A DNA stretch of 64,000 bases, taken from the NCBI RefSeq assembly GCF_003696345.1, contig NZ_RFLX01000006.1, positions 62,001-126,000 on the forward strand, in the 5' to 3' direction. Source of the DNA: Teichococcus wenyumeiae (GTDB taxonomy: Bacteria > Pseudomonadota > Alphaproteobacteria > Acetobacterales > Acetobacteraceae). The notes under the pieces were generated by a model. It ran no database searches. It was not told where the DNA came from and worked only from the letters and a program-made list of their open reading frames with translations. Both the position numbers and the translations under genes were made by a program. Shown in pieces: positions 36,036-44,871 of the stretch (the stretch's first letter is position 1; every line of letters begins with the position of its first letter).

Positions 36036-36061
36036 AATGAGAATGAGAGCGATTCGCAAAT
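36036..36061 (-). promoter_or_regulatory. Fur-like box upstream of the small gene
   Basis: AATGAGAATG (36036-36045) and TTCGCAAAT (36053-36061) flank AGAGCGA. The same two half-sites, with a 1-nt centre, lie upstream of the TonB receptor at 56336-56355. Overlapping AATGAG hexamers fit the Fur pattern. Orientation toward the minus-strand small gene is closest; the HNH gene on the plus strand is 124 bp away. Confidence 0.5.
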
Positions 36062-36184
36062 GGAGCATCCGTTACCACTGGCATGTGGTGCGCTCGGTTA
36101 ACGCCAAGCTCAGGCCTGAAACGGTCGCGTGATGGCACTGATCAAGGATTCACACAGTCGATTCAGCATGCTAGCCATGTTTCC

Positions 36185-36676
36185 ATGCCGATCCGACCGG
36201 AAATGCGCCGCCTTTACCCCAGCAACTGGGCGGCGATCAGCAGCGCGGTCCGCTTTGGCCGCGCTGGAGGGCAATGCGAATACTGCGGCAAGCCGCATGG
36301 CGCCCGCATCGTCCAGCTTCGGGATGGCCGCTGGACCGCCGGCAACGGCGAGTGGTTCGACCGCCGCGGCCGCCCGGCACCGACACCCGACATCCTGGAC
36401 TATGGCGATGGCCGCGCCTGGCGGCGCCCGGTCTCCCTGGCCTGCTGCCACGCCAAGCACGACCCGCGTGAGAGCGACCCGCGCGTGCTGGTCGCGGCCT
36501 GCAATGCCTGCCACCTGCGGCTGGACCGGGAATGGCACCGGCGGCAACGCTGGGTGACCTGGCGCTCGCGCTATGCCATTGGGGATCTTCTTGAGGGAAT
36601 GTACGAGGCCCTGCGCCTGCCGGTGCCACCGGCGCCGCGTGGCGTCCGCCGCCGTTCCCGCCGCGCCGCTGTCTGA
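36185..36676 (+). CDS. HNH-type zinc-finger protein
   Basis: A 163-residue protein with a C-E-Y-C-G knuckle (about residues 33-37) and a second cluster C-C-H-A-K-H-D (about 95-101) followed by A-A-C-N-A-C-H-L-R-L-D (about 113-123), which is the layout of an HNH endonuclease zinc fold. The long charged region between the clusters is unusual. ATG 36185 is chosen because the preceding codons (from 36083) have no ribosome-binding site and cross the Fur-like promoter region. It may be a small nuclease or a DNA-binding protein; the role is not known. Confidence 0.65.
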   Translation: MPIRPEMRRLYPSNWAAISSAVRFGRAGGQCEYCGKPHGARIVQLRDGRWTAGNGEWFDRRGRPAPTPDILDYGDGRAWRRPVSLACCHAKHDPRESDPRVLVAACNACHLRLDREWHRRQRWVTWRSRYAIGDLLEGMYEALRLPVPPAPRGVRRRSRRAAV

Positions 36677-36691
36677 TTGGAAGAAGCCCTG

Positions 36692-37516
36692 ATGGACCAC
36701 AGCCTTTCCACCCTGTTCCAGGCCCGCTACGGCGCGGCCGCGCCGGAAGCCGCGATCCCCTCCAACGCGGTGCTGGAGGCACTGCTGTCGCACCGCTCCG
36801 TGCGCGCCTTCCTGCCGGACGCGCTGCCGGAAGGCACATTGGAGACGCTGGTGGCGGCGGGCCAGTCCGCCGGCACCTCCTCCAACCTCCAGGCCTGGAG
36901 CGTGGTGGCAGTGGAGGACCCGGCGCGCCGGGCGCGGCTGGCGGAACTGGCCGGCCGGCAGGGCTTTGTGGCCAAGGCGCCGCTCTTCCTCTGCTTCATC
37001 GCCGATACCTCGCGCCTGCGGCGCCTGGGTGAGCGGCAGGGCCAGCCGATGGAAGGGCTGGATTACCTCGAAGCCTTCATCGTGGCTGCCGTGGATGCGG
37101 CGCTGGCGGCGCAGAATATCGTGGTGGCGGCGGAATCGCTCGGCCTCGGCACCGTCTATGTCGGCGCGCTGCGTAACAAGCCGGAGGAAGTGGGCGTAGA
37201 ACTCGGCCTGCCGCCGGGCGCCGTGGCGCTCTTCGGCCTCTGCGTCGGCCGCCCAGACCCGGCGGCGCCCGCCGCCCAGATCAAGCCCCGCTTGCCGCAG
37301 GCCACCGTGCTGCACCGGGAGCGCTACGACGCCTCGGCCGAGGCGGCGGCGGTGGAGGACTACGACAATACCCTGGCCGGCTTCTCGACGGCGCAGGGCA
37401 TCGGGGCCCAGGGTTGGGTCGGGCGGATGCTCAAGCGCGTCGGCACCGCCGCCGACCTGCATGGCCGCGACACCATGAAGGCGACGCTGCGCCGCATGGG
37501 CTTCCCGCTGCGCTGA
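36692..37516 (+). CDS. NADPH-dependent nitroreductase (NfsA/FRP-like)
   Basis: A 274-residue flavin reductase: L-L-S-H-R-S-V-R-A-F-L-P (about 31-42) binds the FMN phosphate, and A-G-T-S-S-N-L-Q-A-W-S (about 60-70), A-A-E-S-L-G-L-G-T-V-Y-V-G (about 150-162) and L-C-V-G-R-P (about 187) are NfsA-group motifs. It would reduce nitro compounds, quinones or flavins with NADPH. ATG 36692 follows GGAAGAAG; it lies 15 bp after the HNH gene on the same strand. Confidence 0.85.
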   Translation: MDHSLSTLFQARYGAAAPEAAIPSNAVLEALLSHRSVRAFLPDALPEGTLETLVAAGQSAGTSSNLQAWSVVAVEDPARRARLAELAGRQGFVAKAPLFLCFIADTSRLRRLGERQGQPMEGLDYLEAFIVAAVDAALAAQNIVVAAESLGLGTVYVGALRNKPEEVGVELGLPPGAVALFGLCVGRPDPAAPAAQIKPRLPQATVLHRERYDASAEAAAVEDYDNTLAGFSTAQGIGAQGWVGRMLKRVGTAADLHGRDTMKATLRRMGFPLR

Positions 37517-37526
37517 GGCAGCGGCG

Positions 37527-37549
37527 CGGCCGCTTCGGGGAAGCGGCCG
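37527..37549. terminator. Hairpin between convergent nitroreductase and YihY genes
   Basis: CGGCCGCTTC (37527-37536) and GAAGCGGCCG (37540-37549) pair perfectly over 10 bp with a 3-nt loop. No strong T-run is present. Confidence 0.55.
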
Positions 37550-37559
37550 GCTGCTTGCC

Positions 37560-38585
37560 TCAGTGCTTCGCGACCGTATCCGCCATCGTGGCGCCGCGGT
37601 CGCCCAGGCGCTTCTCCGGGCCGGTGGTGGTGTCGCGCGCCGTCTGGTGTTCCATCTCGGCATTCAGTTCGGCGCCGACCAGCACCACGATGGACGAAAT
37701 CCAGATCCAGGTCATGAAGCCGATGACGGCGCCGAGCGAGCCGTAGGTCGCGTCGTAGTTGCCGAAGTGGCCGACATAGAAGGTGAAGCCGGCGGAGACG
37801 ATGACCCAGAGGATGGCGGCGAAGACACCGCCATAGCTCACCCAGCGCCAGCGCGCGGGTTCCCGGCTTGGGCCATAGCGGTAGAGCACCGCCAGCAGCA
37901 CCGTGATGGCCACCAGCAGGATCGGCCAGCGCGCCAGCCTGATGACGGTTTCCACGCCCTCGCCAAGCCAGAGGAAGTTCAGCACCACCGGCACCGCGAT
38001 GACGCCGGCCATGGCCACGATCACGAAGATCAGCGCGCCGAAGGTCATGCAGAGGGACAGCACGGTGCGGTAGATGAAGCCGCGCTTCTCGTCCTCCTCA
38101 TAGACGATGTTCAGCGCGTCCATCATCGCCTTGGTGCCCTGGTTGGCGCTCCAGAGCGCCGCCAGCAGGCCGACGACGGCGCCGAAGCCCAGGGCTTCCT
38201 GCGGGCTGGAGACCAGCCGCTCCAGCTGCTCGTTGATGATGTTCATGCCGCCTTCAGGCAGGAAGCCGGACAGGTCGGCAAGATGCTTCTGGATGGTCGC
38301 CCGATCGGCGAAGAGGCCGTAGATCGAGACCAGCGCCGTCAGCCCTGGGAAGAGGGACAGCAAGGTATAGAAGGTGATGCCCGCCGCCTCGGTCATCACG
38401 CGGTCGTTGTTTGTCTCGGTGGCGACGCGCTTGGCGATGGACCACCAGCCGGGGCTGGGGATCTCGCTCGGGGTTGTCGCGTCGCGGCCCTGCGGGCCCT
38501 TGGCTCCGGAAGGGGCCTTGCCGCCGCCATTGACCTGCTCCAGCCGCTCGCGGAGCCTTTCTTCGACAGAACTGCGCTGCCTCAT
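37560..38585 (-). CDS. YihY/virulence-factor BrkB-family membrane protein
   Basis: A 341-residue protein with six membrane segments. The N-terminal 70 residues are hydrophilic; the body holds the family signature E-A-A-G-I-T-F-Y-T-L-L-S-L-F-P-G (about 80-95), L-W-S-A-N-Q-G-T-K-A-M (about 160) and a C-terminal F-M-T-W-I-W-I-S-S-I-V-V-L-V-G-A-E-L-N-A-E. YihY proteins are inner-membrane proteins of uncertain role. ATG 38585 follows GAGAGGAG and is chosen over 38627. It follows the RND operon at 103 bp on the same strand. Confidence 0.85.
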   Translation of the reverse strand: MRQRSSVEERLRERLEQVNGGGKAPSGAKGPQGRDATTPSEIPSPGWWSIAKRVATETNNDRVMTEAAGITFYTLLSLFPGLTALVSIYGLFADRATIQKHLADLSGFLPEGGMNIINEQLERLVSSPQEALGFGAVVGLLAALWSANQGTKAMMDALNIVYEEDEKRGFIYRTVLSLCMTFGALIFVIVAMAGVIAVPVVLNFLWLGEGVETVIRLARWPILLVAITVLLAVLYRYGPSREPARWRWVSYGGVFAAILWVIVSAGFTFYVGHFGNYDATYGSLGAVIGFMTWIWISSIVVLVGAELNAEMEHQTARDTTTGPEKRLGDRGATMADTVAKH

Positions 38586-38688
38586 CGGATGCCTGCTCCT
38601 CTCGCCCCGTCCCGCCATGCGGAACATCCAGTTGCAGGCAAAACGCCAAGCTATCCGGCGGGTTCCATTTCCAGGGCGGACCGATGGC

Positions 38689-41600
38689 TCACTCGGCCGG
38701 CGCGGCGGCAGGGGCGGGGCGGCGGCGCCGGAAGCGGTCCAGCGCCAGGTAGACCACAGGGGTGGTATAGAGCGTCAGCAACTGCGACAGCAGCAGGCCG
38801 CCGATGATGGTGATGCCCAGCGGCCGGTGCAGTTCCGAGCCCGGGCCGGAGGCCAGGGCCAGCGGCACGGCGCCGAAGAGGGCGGCCAGCGTTGTCATCA
38901 GGATCGGCCGGAACCGGTCACGGCAGGCGGCAAGGATGGATTCCATGCTGCCGGCGCCGGTGGTCCGCTCCTGGTCCAGCGCGAAGTCGATCATCATGAT
39001 CGCGTTCTTCTTCACGATGCCCATCAGCAGGATGACGCCGATCAGCGCGATCACCGACATCGGCGTATTGGTCGCCAGCAGGGACAGCAGCGCCCCGATG
39101 CCCGCCGTGGGCAGGGTGGAGATGATGGTCAGCGGGTGGATGAAGCTCTCGTAGAGCACGCCCAGCACAATATAGATCACCGCCAGCGCCGCCAGGATCA
39201 GCATCGGCATGTCCCGCGCGAAGGACTGCGCGGCGGCGGCATTGCCGCCATACTGGCCGCGGATGGTGTCGGGCAGCCCTGCTTCCAGTTCCGCCTTCTG
39301 CAGCAGCGCCGGCACCTCCCCCAGTGCCAGGCCGGGCGAGAGGTTGAAGCTGATGGTGGTGGCCGGATACTGGCCGCGATGCGTCACCCGCAGCGGCGCC
39401 ACGTCCCGCACCACGCGCGCCAGGGACTTCAGCGGAACCTGGGTGCCGTCGGCGGCGGGCACGAAGATGCGGTCGAACTGCGTCGCATCCTGCTGCAGCG
39501 CCGGGTCGATCTCCAGCACCACCTTGTACTGGTTGCGCGTGCCATAGATCGTGGAGACCTGCCGCTGCGAGAAAGCGTCGTTGAAGGTGTTGCTGATGTC
39601 GTCGATGCCGACGCCGAGCCGCGCCGCCGCGTCACGGTCGATCACCAGCCGGTTCACCAGCCCTGTCCGCTCCTGGTCGGAGGAAACGTCGTTGATGCCG
39701 GGCACGGTGCGCAGCTTTTCGACCATGATCTCGGTCCAGCGGCGCAGCTCCTCCAGGTCCGGGCCCAGCAGGCTGTAGGAATAGGCGGCATTGCCGGGCC
39801 GGCCGCCGATCATCAGTTCCTGCTGCGCGCTGAGGAAGACCGAGGCGCCGGGGATGGTGGAGAGCGGGCCGCGCAGCCGCGCGATGACCTCGTTGATGGG
39901 CGGCCGCTGCCCCAGCGGCTTCAGCGAGATGAAGAACTGCCCGGAATTGGTGGAAGAATTGAAGCCGCTACCGATGGAGCCGCTGATATTCTCCACCGCC
40001 GGGTCGGCGCGGATGATGTCGGCGGCGCGGGTGTGCAGCACCTGCATCGCGGCGAAGGAGGTGTCGGGGGAAGCCTGCACCGTGCCGCGCAGCAGCCCGA
40101 TATCCTGTTCCGGAAAGAAGCCCTTGGGCACGATGACGTAAAGCCAGACCGTCAGCGCCACCAGCCCCAGGGTGCCCAGCAGCGAGAGCCAGCGGAAGCG
40201 CAGCACCACGCCCAGGCTGCGGAGGTAGCCGCGCACCAGCCATTCCATCAGCCCCTCGAAGGCGCGGCCGAAGCGGCCGGGCGGGCGCTGCGCCGCGCCC
40301 GCCAGCCGCGCCGCCACCATCGGCGTCACGGTGAGGGAGACGATGCCGGAGAGCACCACCGCCGTCGCCAGCGTGACCGAGAATTCGCGGAACAGCCGGC
40401 CGATCACGCCCCCCATGGCCAGCAGCGGCAGGAAGACCGCCACCAGGGAAACGGTGATGGAGATGATGGTGAAGCCGATCTCCCGCGCGCCTTCCAGCGC
40501 CGCCTGCATCGGCGGCATCCCGCGCTCCCGCAGCCGGGCCATGTTCTCGATCATGACGATGGCGTCGTCCACCACGAAGCCGACCGAGATGGTCAGCGCC
40601 ATCAGCGAGAGGTTGTTGAGCGAATAGCCCAGCCACCACATGACGCAGAGCGTGCCCAGCAGCGACAGCGGCACGGAGATGCTGGCCGCCAGCACCGAGG
40701 ACTTCCGCCGCAGGAACATCGCGATCACCACGATGACCAGCGCGATGGAGATCAGCAGCGTCTTCTCCACCTCATGCACGCTGGCGCGGATGGTGGTGGA
40801 GCGGTCGTTCTGCACTTCCAGGCGGGTGCCGGCGGGAAGGTAGGATTCCAGTTCCGGCAGCAGGGCGCGCACGCCGTCCACCACCTCGATGACATTGGCG
40901 TCGGGCTGCTTATAGATCTGCAGCAGCACGGAAGGCCGGTCGTTGTACCAGGCGGCCTGCCGCCGGTTGCGGCTGCCGTCGGTGACGCGCGCGATGCCGG
41001 AGAGGCGCACGATGCCGGTGTCGGTGGCCTTGATCACCAACGTGGCGAACTGCTCGGCCCGGCCGAGCCGGTCGTTGAGGGAAAGCGACGCCGACTGCCC
41101 GGCGCCCTCGATGCTGCCGATGGCGCCGGTAACATTGGAACTGGTGATGGCGGTGCGGATATCCTCCAGCGAGATGCCGGCCGCCGAGGCCGCCGCCGGG
41201 TTCACCGCCACCCGTACCGCCGGCTGGTCCGCGCCGCCCACCTGCACCTGCGCGACGCCCGTGACGCGGGACAGCAGCGGGCCCACCGTGCTGTCCGCCA
41301 GGTCATAGAGGCCGGTGCCGGGCAGGCGGTCCGAGGTGATGGCCAGGATGAAGACCGGCGAATCCGCCGGGTTGAACTTGCGCACGGAAGGCGGCGTCGG
41401 CATGCCGGAAGGCAGGTCCTGCCGCGCCGCGTTCACCGCCGCCTGCACGTCCCGCGCCACATCCGCCTGGCTGCGGGAGATATCGAATTGCACGATGATG
41501 TTGCCGCTGCCGGTGGAGGCATTGGACGTCATCTCGGTGATGCCGGCGATCTCGCCGATGCGGCGTTCCAGCGGCGCGATGACGGTCGCGGCCAACGTCT

Positions 41601-41772
41601 CCGGATTGGCGCCGGGCTGGCTGGCGGTGACCAGCACGGTCGGGATATCGACGCGGGGCAGCGCCGAGACCGGCAGCCGCATGAAGGCGACCGCGCCAAA
41701 GAGCGCCAGCCCCACCGCCATCAGCAGCGTGGCAACAGGCCGCCGGATGAAGGGGGCGGAGACGGAGAACAT
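38689..41772 (-). CDS. RND efflux permease, MdtC-like
   Basis: A 1027-residue HAE-type RND pump with 12 membrane helices and two large periplasmic loops. The proton-relay segment reads V-G-F-V-V-D-D-A-I-V-M-I-E-N (about residues 400-413) with the DD pair of drug-type pumps, rather than the motif of heavy-metal HME pumps. A second D-F-A-L-D-Q-E segment lies in the C-terminal half. It lies 3 bp behind the first pump gene. Two adjacent RND subunits of this kind form heteromultimeric MdtBC/MuxBC pumps. The gene is last in the ECF-controlled operon. Confidence 0.88.
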   Translation of the reverse strand: MFSVSAPFIRRPVATLLMAVGLALFGAVAFMRLPVSALPRVDIPTVLVTASQPGANPETLAATVIAPLERRIGEIAGITEMTSNASTGSGNIIVQFDISRSQADVARDVQAAVNAARQDLPSGMPTPPSVRKFNPADSPVFILAITSDRLPGTGLYDLADSTVGPLLSRVTGVAQVQVGGADQPAVRVAVNPAAASAAGISLEDIRTAITSSNVTGAIGSIEGAGQSASLSLNDRLGRAEQFATLVIKATDTGIVRLSGIARVTDGSRNRRQAAWYNDRPSVLLQIYKQPDANVIEVVDGVRALLPELESYLPAGTRLEVQNDRSTTIRASVHEVEKTLLISIALVIVVIAMFLRRKSSVLAASISVPLSLLGTLCVMWWLGYSLNNLSLMALTISVGFVVDDAIVMIENMARLRERGMPPMQAALEGAREIGFTIISITVSLVAVFLPLLAMGGVIGRLFREFSVTLATAVVLSGIVSLTVTPMVAARLAGAAQRPPGRFGRAFEGLMEWLVRGYLRSLGVVLRFRWLSLLGTLGLVALTVWLYVIVPKGFFPEQDIGLLRGTVQASPDTSFAAMQVLHTRAADIIRADPAVENISGSIGSGFNSSTNSGQFFISLKPLGQRPPINEVIARLRGPLSTIPGASVFLSAQQELMIGGRPGNAAYSYSLLGPDLEELRRWTEIMVEKLRTVPGINDVSSDQERTGLVNRLVIDRDAAARLGVGIDDISNTFNDAFSQRQVSTIYGTRNQYKVVLEIDPALQQDATQFDRIFVPAADGTQVPLKSLARVVRDVAPLRVTHRGQYPATTISFNLSPGLALGEVPALLQKAELEAGLPDTIRGQYGGNAAAAQSFARDMPMLILAALAVIYIVLGVLYESFIHPLTIISTLPTAGIGALLSLLATNTPMSVIALIGVILLMGIVKKNAIMMIDFALDQERTTGAGSMESILAACRDRFRPILMTTLAALFGAVPLALASGPGSELHRPLGITIIGGLLLSQLLTLYTTPVVYLALDRFRRRRPAPAAAPAE

Positions 41773-41775
41773 CGC

Positions 41776-44700
41776 TTATTCCGCCGCCGCCGGCTTCGGC
41801 TGCCGCCAGCGCTCGAACCGCGCCCGCGCACCTTCCATGGCCAGGTAGATGGCGGGCGTGGTGAAGAGCGTGATGACCTGGGAGAGCAGCAGCCCGCCGA
41901 CAATGGAGACGCCCAGCGGCTGACGCAGCTCCGACCCCGTGCCGCTGCCCAGCATCAGCGGCAGGGCGCCCAGCAGGGCGGCGGCGGTGGTCATCATGAT
42001 GGGGCGGAAGCGCAGCAGGGCGGCCTCGCGGATGGCCTCGCGTGGGGCCATGCCATGGTCGCGCTGCGCCTCCAGCGCGAAGTCGATCATCATGATGGCG
42101 TTCTTCTTCACGATGCCCATCAGCAGGATGATGCCGATCAGCGCCACCACCGAAAGGTCCATCCCGAAAAGCTCCAGTGCCAGCAAGGCGCCGATGCCGG
42201 CGGAGGGCAGCGTGGAGAGGATGGTGATGGGGTGGATGAAGCTCTCGTAGAGCATCCCCAGCACGAGGTAGATCACCACCACCGCCGCCAGGATCAGCAG
42301 CGGCTGCCCGGCGAGGGAGCTGGTGAATTCCGCCGCATCCCCGGTGAAGCGCCCGGCGATGGTGGAGGGCATGCCCAGCTCGGCCTCCGCCGCGCGCACC
42401 GCCTCCACCGCGGCGCCCAGCGCATAGCCTTCCGCCAGGTTGAAGGAGAGGGTGACGGCGGGGAACTGGTTCTCCCGCGTCACCAGCAGCGGGCCGTTGG
42501 TGCGGGTGACGCTGGCGATCTCGGCCAGCGGCACCTGGCCATTGGCGCCGGTGATGCGAAGCTGGCCAATGGCCGAGGCATCAGTGCGGATGCGGTCGCT
42601 GGCCTCCAGCACCACGCGGTACTGGTTGCTCTGGCCATAGATGGTGGAAATCTGCCGCTGGCCATAGGCGTCGTAGAGCGCGTTGACCACCGCCTGCATG
42701 GAGATGCCGAGCCGCGCTGCACGGTCGCGGTCCACCTGCACCGCCATGCGCAGGCCCTCGTTGCGCTGGTCGCTGGCGACATCGCGCAGTTCAGGCCGGG
42801 CGCGTAGGGCTTCCAGCAGGCGCGGCGCCCATTGGGCCAGCTCGTCGGCATCGGCATCGGTCAGCACATACTGGTACTGCGTGGTGGCGGCCCGCGCACC
42901 GATCTGGATGTCCTGCACCGCCTGCGGGTAGCCGACGATGCCGGGCACCCGCGCCATGGCGTCCTTCAACCGTGCGATGACGGCGAAGGCATCGGCATCG
43001 CGCTCGTCACGCGGCTTCAGCACGGCGGTGATGCGGCCGGTGTTCTGCGCTGGGTTCAGCGTGCCGGAACCCGCCACTGAGGCCACCGAGGCCACCGCCG
43101 GGTCCTGCGCCACCACGGCCGCCATCGCATCCTGCATCTCGACCAGTCGGGCAAAGGAGACATCCTGCGGCGCCTCGGTATTGATCACCACCAGGCCGGT
43201 ATCCTGCTGCGGCAGGAAGCCCTTGGGCATCACGACGTAAAGCCAGCCCGTCAGCGCCACGCTGGCGGCGGCCACCAGCAGCGTCGCCACTTGGTGCCGC
43301 ATGGTGAAGGCCAGGGCGCTGCCATAGCGGTCCCGCAGCCAGTCGAAGGAACGCGTGGTCCAGCGGGCGGCGAGACCGGGCTTGCTGTCCTTCGGGTCGC
43401 GCAGCACCAGGGCGCACATCATCGGCGTCAGGGTGAGGGAGACGACCATGGAGACCAGCACCGTCGCCGTCAGCGTTTCCGCGAATTCGCGGAACAGCCG
43501 GCCCACCACGCCCTGCATGAACAGCAGCGGAATGAACACCGCGATCAGCGACAGCGTCAGCGAGACGATGGTGAAGGCGATCTGCCGCGAGCCCTCATAG
43601 GCGGCTTCCAGCGGCTTCTTTCCTTCCTCCATCAGGCGGACGATGTTCTCGATCATCACGATGGCATCGTCCACGACGAAGCCCGCCGCGATGGTCAGCG
43701 CCATCAGGGAAAGATTGTCGAGCGAATAGCCCATCGCCGACATCACCGCGAAGGTGCCGATGATGGAGAGCGGCAGCGAGACCGCCGGCACGAAGGTGGC
43801 GCGCAGGCTGCCGAGAAACAGGTAGATCACCCCCACCACCAGCGCCACGGAGAGCACCAGGGTGAACTGCACTTCATGCACGCTGGCGCGGATGGTCTCG
43901 GTGCGGTCCGACACCATCTCCAGCCGCGCGCCAGCCGGGATGGCGGTGCGGAGCTCCGGCAGGATGGCCTGAATCTGGGAGACGGTATCGACGATATTGG
44001 CGCCCGGCTGGCGCTGCACGTCGATCAGGATGGCCTCGTGGCCATTGTGCCAGGCACCGTTGCGGGCATTCTCCAGCGCCTCCACCGCTTCACCCACGTC
44101 GCGCAGCCGCACGGGCGCGCCGTTCTGGTAGGTGATGATGACATCGGCGAACTCGGCCGGCGTGGTGATCTGGTCATTGGCCAGGATGGTGGAGGACTGG
44201 CGCGGCCCGTCCAGCGAGCCCTTCGGCGAATTCAGGTTGGCATTGGTGACGGCGGTGCGCACCGCCTCCATGCCCAGGCCATAGGCAGCCAGCCGCGCCG
44301 GGTCGATGCGCAGCCGCACGGCGGGGCGCATGTTGCCCTGCACCGTCACGCGGCCGACGCCGCTGATCTGCGCCAGCTTCTGCGCCAGCAGCGTATCGGC
44401 GGTATCCGAGAGCCGCGCGATGGGCAGGGTGTCGGAGGTGAGCGCTAGGGTGACGATCGGCGGGTCCGCCGGGTTCACCTTGGAATAGACGGGCGGGTAG
44501 GGGAGGTTGGAGGGCAGGGTGCCGCGCGCGCCGTCCAGCGCCGCCTGCACGTCCTGCGTCGCCTCGTCCATGCTCTTGTTCAGCGCGAATTGCAGCGTGA
44601 TGCGGCTGATGCCCGGCCCGCTGACCGACGACATGCTGGACAGGCCGGAGATCTGCGCCAGCTGCCGCTCCAGCGGCGCCGTGATCAGCAGCGCCGCCGT

Positions 44701-44871
44701 CTCGGCGGAGGCGCCGGGCATCTGCGTGCTGACCTCGATCGTCGGGAAATCCACGATGGGCAGGGCCGAGACCGGCAGCCGCAGATATCCCATGACCCCC
44801 GCCAGCAGCACCGCGATGGCCAGCAGCGTGGTGGCCACCGGGCGGGAGATGAAGGGGGCGGAGATATTCAC
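41776..44871 (-). CDS. RND efflux permease, MdtB-like
   Basis: A 1031-residue HAE-type RND pump. It starts M-N-I-S-A-P-F-I-S-R-P-V-A-T, typical of MdtB/MuxB, and has A-G-F-V-V-D-D-A-I-V-M-I-E-N at about 400-413. Its start codon overlaps the adaptor stop by 4 nt. With the MdtC-like pump downstream it would form the inner-membrane part of a tripartite exporter that moves drugs or other amphiphiles to the outside through the NodT-like channel. Confidence 0.88.
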   Translation of the reverse strand: MNISAPFISRPVATTLLAIAVLLAGVMGYLRLPVSALPIVDFPTIEVSTQMPGASAETAALLITAPLERQLAQISGLSSMSSVSGPGISRITLQFALNKSMDEATQDVQAALDGARGTLPSNLPYPPVYSKVNPADPPIVTLALTSDTLPIARLSDTADTLLAQKLAQISGVGRVTVQGNMRPAVRLRIDPARLAAYGLGMEAVRTAVTNANLNSPKGSLDGPRQSSTILANDQITTPAEFADVIITYQNGAPVRLRDVGEAVEALENARNGAWHNGHEAILIDVQRQPGANIVDTVSQIQAILPELRTAIPAGARLEMVSDRTETIRASVHEVQFTLVLSVALVVGVIYLFLGSLRATFVPAVSLPLSIIGTFAVMSAMGYSLDNLSLMALTIAAGFVVDDAIVMIENIVRLMEEGKKPLEAAYEGSRQIAFTIVSLTLSLIAVFIPLLFMQGVVGRLFREFAETLTATVLVSMVVSLTLTPMMCALVLRDPKDSKPGLAARWTTRSFDWLRDRYGSALAFTMRHQVATLLVAAASVALTGWLYVVMPKGFLPQQDTGLVVINTEAPQDVSFARLVEMQDAMAAVVAQDPAVASVASVAGSGTLNPAQNTGRITAVLKPRDERDADAFAVIARLKDAMARVPGIVGYPQAVQDIQIGARAATTQYQYVLTDADADELAQWAPRLLEALRARPELRDVASDQRNEGLRMAVQVDRDRAARLGISMQAVVNALYDAYGQRQISTIYGQSNQYRVVLEASDRIRTDASAIGQLRITGANGQVPLAEIASVTRTNGPLLVTRENQFPAVTLSFNLAEGYALGAAVEAVRAAEAELGMPSTIAGRFTGDAAEFTSSLAGQPLLILAAVVVIYLVLGMLYESFIHPITILSTLPSAGIGALLALELFGMDLSVVALIGIILLMGIVKKNAIMMIDFALEAQRDHGMAPREAIREAALLRFRPIMMTTAAALLGALPLMLGSGTGSELRQPLGVSIVGGLLLSQVITLFTTPAIYLAMEGARARFERWRQPKPAAAE

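Noticed and set aside
38374..42807. A plus-strand open frame of 1477 codons opposite the RND pumps
   Set aside because: It is the mirror of high-GC codon use in the minus-strand pump genes; the translation is low-complexity (Gln, Arg, His, Gly rich) with no family resemblance.
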